Source: Mycolicibacterium sediminis
GTDB taxonomy: Bacteria; Actinomycetota; Actinomycetes; Mycobacteriales; Mycobacteriaceae
DNA length: 64,000 nt
Reading direction: 5' to 3'
NCBI RefSeq assembly: GCF_010731735.1
Contig: NZ_AP022588.1
Span: 1,116,001-1,180,000 of the forward strand
The position numbers and the translations under genes are program-made. The notes beneath the pieces were generated by a model. The model searched no databases. It worked only from the letters and a program-made list of their open reading frames with translations, and was not told where the DNA came from. This document shows positions 17,451 to 25,665 of this stretch, piece after piece. Positions within the stretch are counted from its first letter, which is position 1. Each line of letters opens with the position of its first letter.

Positions 17451-18389
17451 ATGAGCGATGTCCACACGGGCAAGGGCTGGCCGGCGCTACGGGTCGACGA
17501 CTGGGAACCGACGCGACGGTCACTGCACATGTGGAGTCAGATCGTGGGCAAGGTGCGACTGGCTCGTGCGCCGCTGCTGAACCACTGGTGGCAGGTAGCG
17601 CTCTACGTGTCACCACGCGGGTTGACGACGTCGGCGATGCCCGCGGGCACCGAGTCGTTCGACATGGAGTTCGACTTCGTCGACCACGTGCTCGCGGTCC
17701 GGGTGAGTGACGGCGGCCGCGCCACCATCGACCTGCGGGACGTCTCGGTGAGCCAGTTCCACGACGCCGTGTTCGACACGCTCGGCAGCCTTGGCATCGA
17801 GGCGCGTATCTCCAACGGGCCCAACGAGGTAGAGCCCGCCATCCCGTTCGCGCAGGACACCCACCGCGCCTACGATCCCGACGCGGCCAACGCCTTCTGG
17901 CGCCAGCTGGTGCAGGCCGATCGGGTCATCAACGCGTTCCGTGCCCACTTCGTCGGGAAGGTCAGCCCCGTGCACTTCTTCTGGGGATCGTTCGACCTTG
18001 CGTGCACGCGCTTCTCCGGTCGCACCGCGCCCCGGCATCCCGGGGGCGCGCCGAACTGCGGCGACTGGGTGATGGAGGAGGGGTACTCCCACGAGCTGAG
18101 CAGCTGCGGATTCTGGCCTGGCGGCGGGGACGAGGGCGCGTTCTACTCGTACGCCTATCCCGAACCGGCCGGCTTCGGTGACGTGGCGGGCCTTCCCGAC
18201 GGTGCCGTGTACGACACCGGATTGCGCCAGTACCTGTTGCCGTACGAGGCGGCACGCCAAGCGGCGGACCCCGACCGTGCGGTGCTGGACTTCCTCGAGT
18301 TCACCTATGCCGCGGCCGCCGATCTCATGGATTGGGACCGGCAGGCTCTCGAGGACGACCCGCTCCGCTGGACGCACAAGGCCCGGTGA
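17451..18389 (+). CDS. DUF5996 family protein
   Basis: A 312-residue soluble protein recognisable as DUF5996: start MSDVHTGKGWPALRVDDWEP, then HMWSQIVGKVRL, LNHWWQVALYVSPRGL, PVHFFWGSFDLACTRFSGR and a C-terminal GGGDEGAFYSYAYPEP. The family is widespread in actinobacteria and proteobacteria and has no known function. The start chosen is the ATG with GAAGAGG 5 bases upstream; the frame remains open upstream without plausible sequence. No operon partner is evident. Confidence 0.88.
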   Translation: MSDVHTGKGWPALRVDDWEPTRRSLHMWSQIVGKVRLARAPLLNHWWQVALYVSPRGLTTSAMPAGTESFDMEFDFVDHVLAVRVSDGGRATIDLRDVSVSQFHDAVFDTLGSLGIEARISNGPNEVEPAIPFAQDTHRAYDPDAANAFWRQLVQADRVINAFRAHFVGKVSPVHFFWGSFDLACTRFSGRTAPRHPGGAPNCGDWVMEEGYSHELSSCGFWPGGGDEGAFYSYAYPEPAGFGDVAGLPDGAVYDTGLRQYLLPYEAARQAADPDRAVLDFLEFTYAAAADLMDWDRQALEDDPLRWTHKAR

Positions 18390-18440
18390 CGTCCAACGGG
18401 CCGGGGGCATGAAGCGTCCGTCGGTAGAGTCGGGATCACC

Positions 18441-18902
18441 ATGATGACGATGCGAAGCATTCGGCGGCTGGCGGTCGTGCTGGTTGCCGTGGCGATGATC
18501 CCGGCCTTCGGATCGGGTACCGCAGGCGCTGCCGAACTCGGCGACTATCGCTGGCAGAGCCGGCCACTGCTGCTGTTCGCGCCCACGGAGAGTGACCCCC
18601 GCCTCGTCGAGACGCTGAGCCGAATCGAGGCCACCCGGTGTGACTTCGACGGTCGCGACATGGTGCTCGGGGTCGTGACGGCGGGCACCGGCACGCTCGA
18701 CGGTCAAACACTCGACGCCGACGAGTCTCAACGGCTCAGGAGTCGGTTCGCGATCGGCGAGGATGCCTTCGGCGGCGTGCTGATCGGGAAGGACGGCGGC
18801 GAGAAGTGGCGCGTCGACGAGGTTCCGGATCTTCGAAGGATCTATGCCGTGATCGATGGCATGCCCATGAGGAGCCGCGAGACGGGTGCCGGCGCGTGTT
18901 GA
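18441..18902 (+). CDS. secreted DUF4174 protein
   Basis: A 153-residue exported protein: signal peptide to about AGA-AEL, then a DUF4174-type thioredoxin-like domain with YRWQSRPLLLFAPTESDP, CDFDGRDMVLGVVT, GVLIGKDGGEKWR and a C-terminal DGMPMRSRE. The family resembles small periplasmic redox or peroxiredoxin-fold proteins but lacks a CXXC pair here (single Cys in RCDFDGR and one at the very end), so redox activity is doubtful. It overlaps the start of the lipoprotein that follows. Confidence 0.82.
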   Translation: MMTMRSIRRLAVVLVAVAMIPAFGSGTAGAAELGDYRWQSRPLLLFAPTESDPRLVETLSRIEATRCDFDGRDMVLGVVTAGTGTLDGQTLDADESQRLRSRFAIGEDAFGGVLIGKDGGEKWRVDEVPDLRRIYAVIDGMPMRSRETGAGAC

Positions 18903-19576
18903 TTCTCGGCGACGTCGACGCCATCGGAAGTCGCCGGCGCCTCGGGAACCATCGGCTACGGCGCGGTCTGCTCGCCGTGGTGATCTCGAGTACGGCGCTT
19001 CTGGCCGTGTCGTGCGGAAGCGCCGAGCGATCCGCACGGGCCGACGAGACGACGGCCGTGCCGGACGCGTCCGGAGTAGCCCTGGTCGATCTCGCCGACG
19101 CCGGATCGGTGGCCGCCTGGACGACGGTCAACGACCCCGTCATGGGAGGCAAGTCCACCGCGGCGATCGCCTTCGCCGATCCAGGTCTCGTCTTCTCCGG
19201 GAACGTCTCGCTCGAGAACAACGGCGGATTCGCCTCGGCCCGCAGCCCGGAGGACCCCGAGATCGGGCGCAAGGCAACGGGTGCGGCGTCGCTGCGCGTG
19301 CGCGCCGTCGGCGATGGCAAGACCTACCTGGTGAAGGCGGGCGTGGCCGGGCAGGCATGGTCGTACGTCCAGCGTTTCCAGACCGAGGCCGCCGTCCAAC
19401 GGTCCTACGACTTACCCGTCGATGGCTTTCGGCCGGTCGGCATGCGACTCGATCCGGAACCCGACGCGCCGCAGACCATGGACCCGTCGACCATCGACCA
19501 GGTGTCGGTCTACGTTCTGGACGAGCAGGAGGGTCCGTTCGAGATCACCGTCGGCGCGATCGACGCCACGGGCTGA
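18896..19576 (+). CDS. CIA30-domain lipoprotein
   Basis: A 226-residue protein from a GTG overlapping the upstream stop by 7 bases (a TTG one codon later is an alternative). A basic stretch and hydrophobic segment end in the lipobox LLAVSC (Cys 40), so it should be lipid-anchored outside. The rest is a CIA30/NDUFAF1-like beta-sandwich: WTTVNDPVMGGKSTAAI, FSGNVSLENNGGFASAR, TYLVKAG and QVSVYVLDEQEGPFEITVGAI. In bacteria this carbohydrate-binding-like domain has no assigned role in complex I. It is probably in one operon with the DUF4174 protein. Confidence 0.85.
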   Translation: MLILGDVDAIGSRRRLGNHRLRRGLLAVVISSTALLAVSCGSAERSARADETTAVPDASGVALVDLADAGSVAAWTTVNDPVMGGKSTAAIAFADPGLVFSGNVSLENNGGFASARSPEDPEIGRKATGAASLRVRAVGDGKTYLVKAGVAGQAWSYVQRFQTEAAVQRSYDLPVDGFRPVGMRLDPEPDAPQTMDPSTIDQVSVYVLDEQEGPFEITVGAIDATG

Positions 19577-19619
19577 GGCACGAGCGAGGCCTGACCGCGA
19601 CCCGCATCTGCGGTAATGC

Positions 19620-19675
19620 CTGACATGCCGGACCGGGCTGGGTACTGTCCCGGACATATCGAACGGTATGTCCGG
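19620..19675 (+). promoter_or_regulatory. promoter of ABC importer operon with overlapping palindromic operator
   Basis: A -35 candidate CTGACA (19620-19625), a 17-base spacer and a -10 candidate TACTGT (19643-19648) place transcription start near 19655. A perfect 9-bp inverted repeat CCGGACATA, 8 bases, TATGTCCGG (19650-19675) covers that start, the position of a repressor site. No regulator gene is adjacent. Confidence 0.6.
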
Positions 19676-19703
19676 TAAGCGGTAGCCAATCCGAGGACAC
19701 CAG

Positions 19704-21569
19704 GTGCAGAGGTGGGCAGCGGCGCCGGACCATCCCATGGTCGACGACGACGCGCCCGCATCCGAAGGCGTTCCGACACCTCGCCGCATGACGCTCCGCT
19801 ACCGGACCACGGTCGGCATGCGGCGTCCCACGACTGTCCTCGGACTGTTCGGGCTGGTGCTGTTCGGCTACCTGATCGTGGTGCCGATCGTGACGATGTT
19901 GGTTCAGGCTGCAACCGTCAGTCCGAAGGACACGGTCATCGTCCAGCAGCCCGCGGGCTCGCCGACGTCCTACTACCTCTGGCGGGTCTTCCTCTCACCG
20001 GTCGCCGCCGACCTGTTCTGGCGACCTCTGCTCCACACCGTGATCGTCAGCGTTTGCTCCGTCGTCTTGTCGCTCGTGGTCGGCGGGGTGCTCGCGTGGC
20101 TGTTGACCCGCACCGACATGGTCGGCCGCCGCTGGTTCACCACGGCCTTGATCGTCCCCTACATGCTGCCGACGTGGGCGTTCGCACTGGCCTGGAGCAC
20201 GATCTTCAAGAACCGCACGGCAGGTGGTCAACCTGGCTGGCTCGAGTCCATCGGGATCACGCCGCCCGACTGGCTCGCGTACGGCGCCGTTCCGATCATC
20301 ATCATCTTCACGCTGTACTTCTCGCCCCTCGTGATCCTGCTGCTCGGCAACGCGTTGTCCCGCTTCGACTCTCAATTGGAGGACTCGGCACGACTACTCG
20401 GCGCCGGGCACTGGACCGTCGTCCGCACCATCCTGTTGCCGCTGATGCGGCCGGCGATCATCTCGGCCGGCACCTTGATCCTGGCGAAGGTCCTCGGCGA
20501 GTTCGGGGTGACCTACATCCTCGGACTGCCCGCCGACTTCAACGTATTGGCGACCTCGCTGTACCGGAACATCACGACCCGGGAGAGCGGCACCGCGGCG
20601 GTCATCGCCGGCGCCATCATCGCGATCGGGCTGCTGTCCCTCTGGGTGGACGTGCACTTTCTCAGGGAGGCGCGGCGTTTCGTCACCATCGGGGGCAAGG
20701 GATCGATGGACCGAACACGACTGCTCGGCCGGCTGCGGCTCCCGGCGACCGCGCTCTGCGGGTTCGCCTTCCTGCTCAGTGTCGTCGTGCCCATGGGAGT
20801 ACTGCTGCTCTCGACTCTCGTCCGGCGACCTGCCGACTTCTCGCCGGACAACTTCACCCTGTCCTACTGGGTCGGCCACGACCTTGACACTCCTGGGTTC
20901 ACCGATGGAATCCTGGTGAGCAGCGGCGTGTGGTCGGCGGCATGGAACACGCTCTGGATCGTCGGCGTCGCTGCGGTGCTCGCGGGAATTCTCGGCCAAC
21001 TCGTCGGCTACGTCGTAGTCCGATCCCCCAATCGCCTGCTCGCAACGGGGTTGCGTCAGATCACGTTCCTCCCGTACCTCGTACCGGGCATCGCCTTCGC
21101 GGTGGCCTACCTCGCATTGTTCGCCGTGCCGCGCGGACCCGTTCCGGCGCTCTACGGAACGGCCGCCATCTTGGTGCTCATCTACATGGCCGAGCAGATG
21201 CCGTTCACGTCTCGCGCCGGGATCTCGTCGATGATGCAGCTCGGCCCCGACCCCGAAGAGGCGGCGCAGGTCGCGGGTGCCGGTTGGTGGCGCCGCATGG
21301 TGGAGATCGTCCTGCCCATCCAGAGGCGTTCGCTCACAACCGGTGTCCTCCTGTCGTTCATCGCCGGCGTCCGTAGCCTGAGCCTCGTCGTGATCCTGGC
21401 CGTACCGGGCATGGACGTCCTGACGACCTTTGCGATAAAGCTCGTCGAGTACGGGCACACCCAAGCGGCCAACGGCGTCGTCCTCATCATCTCGGCCATT
21501 GCATTCGCCGGCACCTACGCCATCCAGAAGACCACGAAGACCGACCTCGGTCGGGGATTGGGTGGATGA
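19704..21569 (+). CDS. ABC transporter permease, two fused membrane halves (FbpB type)
   Basis: A 621-residue inner-membrane permease with two homologous halves of about six helices each. Each has an EAA loop for the ATPase: EDSARLLGAGHWTVVRTILLP in the first half (shown here only as its key run AGHWTVVRTILLPLMRP) and EEAAQVAGAGWWRRMVEI in the second. The fused arrangement is typical of iron(III) (FbpB/AfuB), thiamine and 2-aminoethylphosphonate importers. The GTG start has GAGGA 6 bases upstream; the ATG 11 codons on is an alternative. It is the first gene of a permease-ATPase-binding protein operon. Confidence 0.92.
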   Translation: MQRWAAAPDHPMVDDDAPASEGVPTPRRMTLRYRTTVGMRRPTTVLGLFGLVLFGYLIVVPIVTMLVQAATVSPKDTVIVQQPAGSPTSYYLWRVFLSPVAADLFWRPLLHTVIVSVCSVVLSLVVGGVLAWLLTRTDMVGRRWFTTALIVPYMLPTWAFALAWSTIFKNRTAGGQPGWLESIGITPPDWLAYGAVPIIIIFTLYFSPLVILLLGNALSRFDSQLEDSARLLGAGHWTVVRTILLPLMRPAIISAGTLILAKVLGEFGVTYILGLPADFNVLATSLYRNITTRESGTAAVIAGAIIAIGLLSLWVDVHFLREARRFVTIGGKGSMDRTRLLGRLRLPATALCGFAFLLSVVVPMGVLLLSTLVRRPADFSPDNFTLSYWVGHDLDTPGFTDGILVSSGVWSAAWNTLWIVGVAAVLAGILGQLVGYVVVRSPNRLLATGLRQITFLPYLVPGIAFAVAYLALFAVPRGPVPALYGTAAILVLIYMAEQMPFTSRAGISSMMQLGPDPEEAAQVAGAGWWRRMVEIVLPIQRRSLTTGVLLSFIAGVRSLSLVVILAVPGMDVLTTFAIKLVEYGHTQAANGVVLIISAIAFAGTYAIQKTTKTDLGRGLGG

Positions 21570-21572
21570 CCG

Positions 21573-22679
21573 ATGCCCACGATAACACTCGGCCGCGTCA
21601 CCAAGCGCTATCCAGCAGCGACTACCAGCGCGGTCGACGATCTCGACCTGACGATCGACGACGGCGAGTTCATGTGCGTGCTCGGCCCCTCCGGCTGCGG
21701 CAAGACCACGACGCTGCGGATGATCGCCGGTCTCGAACAGTCGACCAGCGGTTCGATCTCCGTCGACGACCGTGTAGTGGACTCGGTCGATCAGGGCGTG
21801 TTCGTGCCACCGGAGCGCCGCGACATGGGCTTGGTCTTTCAGAGCTATGCGCTGTGGCCGCACATGACGACTCGTCGGAACATCGAGTACGGTCTGCGCC
21901 TCCGCCGGGTCGCGCGAGCCGAACGTGGGCGGCGCGCCGACGAGGTGATGGCGGTGATGGACATCGACCGCTACGCAGACCGCTACCCCTCCCAACTGTC
22001 GGGCGGTCAACAGCAGCGGGTGGCATTGGCGCGGATGCTGGCCGTCAATCCCGGCGTCATGCTCCTCGACGAGCCGCTCTCGAACCTCGACGCCCGGCTG
22101 CGGCTCGAGATGCGGGCAGAACTCAAGCGGATCCACCACGACTTCTCCTCCACCATCGTCTTCGTGACCCACGATCAGTGGGAGGCAATGACACTGGCCA
22201 CGCGGATCGCGGTGATGTTCGAGGGCCGACTCCAGCAAATCGGGTCTCCGACCGACATCTACGACCGCCCCCGCAATCGCTTCGTCGCCGAGTTCCTCGG
22301 CAACCCTCCCATCAACGTCATCGGGCTGGGCGATGCCGCGCCCGCACCCCACGTGGCAGCGGCGTCCGCGTTCGCCCACGCGAGGACACGGGGCACCCAA
22401 ATCGTCTCGGGCTCCGTGGGATTCCGCCCGGAGTCGATGCGGATCGACGGTCGCGGTGAACCCAGTGCCGGCGACGGACTGATGATCGACGGCACCGTCT
22501 TCGCCATCCTCGCGACCGGCGGCAGCTGGACCATCGAAGTCGTCGCCGACGACCGCCACCTCTTCGCGACGACGTCCGTGACACCGACGTGTCGGCCGGG
22601 CGACGAGATCACGATGCGGGTCGCTCCCGAGGACGTCCACGTGTTCGACACGGCAGGCGACCGTGTCGTCGTCGGGTGA
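21573..22679 (+). CDS. ABC transporter ATP-binding protein with TOBE domain
   Basis: A 368-residue importer ATPase: Walker A GPSGCGKTTT, Q-loop VFQSYALWPHM, signature LSGGQQQRVALARML, Walker B VMLLDEPLSNLD and H-loop VFVTHDQWEA. The C-terminal third is a TOBE-type regulatory domain, as in FbpC/PotA/MalK relatives. It lies 3 bases after the permease stop and is surely co-transcribed. It powers import of the ligand bound by the downstream lipoprotein, probably a metal, thiamine-like or phosphonate compound; which one cannot be decided here. Confidence 0.94.
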   Translation: MPTITLGRVTKRYPAATTSAVDDLDLTIDDGEFMCVLGPSGCGKTTTLRMIAGLEQSTSGSISVDDRVVDSVDQGVFVPPERRDMGLVFQSYALWPHMTTRRNIEYGLRLRRVARAERGRRADEVMAVMDIDRYADRYPSQLSGGQQQRVALARMLAVNPGVMLLDEPLSNLDARLRLEMRAELKRIHHDFSSTIVFVTHDQWEAMTLATRIAVMFEGRLQQIGSPTDIYDRPRNRFVAEFLGNPPINVIGLGDAAPAPHVAAASAFAHARTRGTQIVSGSVGFRPESMRIDGRGEPSAGDGLMIDGTVFAILATGGSWTIEVVADDRHLFATTSVTPTCRPGDEITMRVAPEDVHVFDTAGDRVVVG

Positions 22680-22797
22680 GGCCAGAGCCGCACCGGTCGA
22701 CGCAAACCGTCCCCCTCGTCGGTCGACCCATGCGCGCGGAATCCTCGTCGCACTTGGCCCGATCCATCCGTCGAAGCCCATCAACGAAGGAGAAGTC

Positions 22798-23981
22798 ATG
22801 CACGACAACGGTTCAGGCGTCCGACGCCTCGCATGCGTCGGGGCGGTTCTCGCGCTCCTGATGACGGCGTGCGCACCGCCCGACCCCACCGCCACCGATG
22901 CCACGCCGCCCCCGCTGGTGCAGAAGTCGACCCAGTCCGACGAGGATCCGGCGGGCTTCGATCTCGACGCGCTGATCGCCGCTGCCCGCACCGAGCCCGG
23001 CATCACGGTCTACGACCAGACCAGCAAGGTCGTCGACACCGCCGAGGCCTTCGCCGCGAAGTACGGGCTCGAGGCCACCGGAGTGAAGGTCGAACTCGGG
23101 GCCATCGACAAGGTGCTGAAGGAGAACCAGTCCGGCAACGTCATCGGTGACGTCGTCATCAACGAGGACCTTCCCACCTACGCCGTCGAGTTACTGGATC
23201 AGGGCGTCCTGGTCAACTGGGTGCCCGGGGACGTGAAGGGCTCCATCAAGCCCGAGGACCAATACCCGCTGATCGTGCACTACGGCCCGATGGGCTGGGC
23301 CTACAACGACCAGACCTACTCGAGCTGCCCGGTGTCCAACATCTGGCAGCTCACCGACGCCGAGTTCAGGGGACGCGTCGCCATCGCCGACCCCTTGAGC
23401 AATGCCAAGTACCCGTACTGGTTCAACACGATGGCCCTCAACGACGACGCCGCACTTCGGAGCGCCTATGAGGAGCAATTCGGATCGGAACTCACCACGG
23501 ACCAACCCGACGCCGCCCACGAGTGGGTGAAGCGCTTCGCGCAGAACGGTCCCAAGCTGACCCGCAACGACGAGGAGGTCTCCGAAGCCGTCGGCGCACC
23601 CGGCCAGAAGGAACCGAGCTTCGGCCCCATCTCCATGGCGAAGTTCCGCAACATCGCCAAGGAGGGCTATCACCTGGCGCTCTGCGACGGCATGAAACCG
23701 TGGGCGCTGCAGTCATTCCCGTCGGCGATTGCGTACGCGGCCAAGACGGACAGCCCCAACGCCGCGAAGCTCTACATCCACTACATGTTGACCGAGGAGG
23801 GCTTCGCCATACAGCGCGCTGACGGCAAGCCGCCGCCAACTCGCAGATCCCCGCACCGGACGATCCCTCGCGCGTGAAGGACTTCCTGGACCAGATGGCG
23901 CCGTTCCCCAGCGCCGACCTCGTCAGTGACTATCGGACCAAGTCCGCCTGGGACGACTTCTGGCGGGAGTCGCACAGCTGA
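22798..23981 (+). pseudogene. ABC importer solute-binding lipoprotein, interrupted by a frameshift near its 3' end
   Basis: The binding lipoprotein of the preceding permease/ATPase: signal with lipobox LLMTAC (Cys 25), then a bacterial extracellular binding domain (ITVYDQTSKVVDTAEAFAAK, VIGDVVINEDLP, HYGPMGWAYNDQTY, AKLYIHYMLTEEGFAIQ). The frame breaks after RADGK (about 23830). It then runs 13 aberrant residues to a stop at 23877, while the +2 frame continues smoothly as AANSQIPAPDDPSRVKDFLD to DDFWRESHS and stops at 23981. One missing base in AAGCCGCCGCC explains this. It is either a sequencing error or a recent lesion removing the last 50 or so residues. Confidence 0.85.
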
Positions 23982-24035
23982 CGGCGGGGCGATGAGCTAC
24001 CCACGATGCGGCACGCTGCCTTTCACCAGTAGTCG

Positions 24036-24060
24036 GGGCAGGTGAGGTAGGGCGCTGCCC
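24036..24060 (+). terminator. possible terminator hairpin after the ABC operon
   Basis: GGGCAG, 13 bases, CTGCCC followed by TTCCTCTC, lying between the converging importer operon and MFS gene. The stem is short and the U-tract poor, so this is a weak call. Confidence 0.3.
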
Positions 24061-24073
24061 TTCCTCTCGATGC

Positions 24074-25360
24074 TCAGCGCTCCTCGACGATGTCACGCCG
24101 ATAGCGCTGCGCGGCAAGCGCATAGCAGCCGATCGCTACCAGCTGCATGGTCGGCACCAGGATCAGCAGTGCGCGGCCCAGAGCCTGCGGGCCCAGCTCC
24201 TCGGTCAGTGAGTCGCTGATCACGCCGGTCAGGAACGGTCCCACCGAGCCGAGCGTCGCGTTGAAGAACAGGAAGATGGCCGACGCCGTCGCGCGCTGCT
24301 CGGGGAGCACCAGGCGCTGGATCGCCGCGATGGACGGTGCCAGGTAGGCGGTGCCGATGACGTAGGCCAGCGCCAACAGCCATACGCACATCGAGCGGTT
24401 CTCGACGACGAAGGCCAGCGCGGACGCCGGCAGCAGCGCGGCGATCAGGATGACCACGATCCACAGCAACCAGCGCGGGTCGCGGGTGGCCAACCGGTCG
24501 GCGATTCGTCCGACGACGAGGAGCCCGAGGACTCCGAGCAGACCGGTCGCCAGGCCGTACTCGATGCCGACCTCGCCGAGCGACATACCTCGGGTGCGCA
24601 TGAGGAACGCGGGCGCGAAGGTGGTCAGCGAGTAGCCGGCCGCCGACACCAACGCGGTGCCGGCCACCATTGCGAGGAAGCTGGGCTTGCGCAACAGATC
24701 CCACCAGTTCAGTGCGGCGGAGCGTTCCCGTGGCGGCGGGGTGGGCAGGCTCTGGCGCCTACCCAGCACCCACAGCACTAGGGGCGCCAGCAGCACGCTG
24801 ATTGCGCCCATCACGACGAAAGCCGCTCGCCATCCCATGCTCTCGGCGAGCAGACCGCCTCCGAGCAGGCTGGCCGCACTGGCCAGCGGGATGGACATGG
24901 TGATGACCGCCAGCGGCGCCGAGCGCTTCTCGGGGACGAAGTTACGCGCCACGTAGGCGTGCGCGGCCGGCGTGCTGCCCGCCTCGCCGACGGCGACCCC
25001 CACGCGTGTCAGTGCGAGCTGCAGGCCCGATTGCACCGCGCCGCCGAGCATGGTCATCGAACCCCAGAGCGTCAGGCTGCCGGCGATGACGGCGCCGAAG
25101 ATGCCGCGGTCGGCGACGCGCGCGATCACGATGCCCAGCACGGCGTACACGATGAGGAACCCGAAGCCGTTGATGACGCCGATTGCCGTGTCGGACAGCG
25201 CCAGTTCCTGCTTGATCGGCTCGGCCAGGACACCCGGGAGGAAGCGGTCGACGTAGTTGAGGGTGCCGACGAGGGCGAGTACGGCGACGGCGGCCCATGC
25301 GCGTGTCGGCCCGTGTGTGTCCAGCGGTTCGAGCGCAGCGGCGTCCCGCGGTGTCGACAT
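24074..25360 (-). CDS. MFS transporter (spinster-like/ACS type)
   Basis: A 428-residue major facilitator protein with 12 predicted helices. The first helix has TLNYVDRFLPGVLAEPIKQEL, typical of the spinster-like/anion-cation symporter branch (NYVDR motif; the Asp-Arg pair is conserved). Loop 2-3 has ARVADRGIFGAVI and there is a VGVAVGEAGSTPAAHA segment in helix 4. The substrate is probably an organic anion or amphipathic molecule; nothing nearby defines it. A GGAGGAGAAC ribosome-binding site precedes the ATG. Single gene. Confidence 0.9.
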   Translation of the reverse strand: MSTPRDAAALEPLDTHGPTRAWAAVAVLALVGTLNYVDRFLPGVLAEPIKQELALSDTAIGVINGFGFLIVYAVLGIVIARVADRGIFGAVIAGSLTLWGSMTMLGGAVQSGLQLALTRVGVAVGEAGSTPAAHAYVARNFVPEKRSAPLAVITMSIPLASAASLLGGGLLAESMGWRAAFVVMGAISVLLAPLVLWVLGRRQSLPTPPPRERSAALNWWDLLRKPSFLAMVAGTALVSAAGYSLTTFAPAFLMRTRGMSLGEVGIEYGLATGLLGVLGLLVVGRIADRLATRDPRWLLWIVVILIAALLPASALAFVVENRSMCVWLLALAYVIGTAYLAPSIAAIQRLVLPEQRATASAIFLFFNATLGSVGPFLTGVISDSLTEELGPQALGRALLILVPTMQLVAIGCYALAAQRYRRDIVEER

Positions 25361-25665
25361 CGTTCTCCTCCGTGGTCAATGTCGAGCATCTTGGCACGCC
25401 CGATGCCGACCATGCCTCGTCCCTGGAACCGATCCGGATGACGTCGCCGGCCGCAATCCGAACGGCCGACTTGGCCATGAACGTCAGCCGAACTGCCGAC
25501 GTCACCGGGAGGCGAGGCGGGACCGACATCGGCGATGCAGTGGTCGACGGGTCATGATCGCCGAAAGTGCAGTAGCCGATCGCCCACGGCGCAGTAGTGA
25601 TCCGGCCGATACTCGTGGTGATGCGCTGGCGATCGCCCGCCGCACGGGTGCGGAGGGATCGTTGC
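25361..25665. other. intergenic region, no gene seen
   Basis: About 305 bases between the divergent MFS and PGRS genes. It should hold both promoters. I see three loose GCAGTAG/GCAGTGG repeats near 25535-25600 but no convincing promoter boxes or small gene. Confidence 0.4.

Noticed and set aside
20394..23006. An 870-codon minus-strand open frame opposite the ABC importer operon
   Set aside because: It runs antisense through three recognisable ABC genes and has shadow-like composition and no domain.
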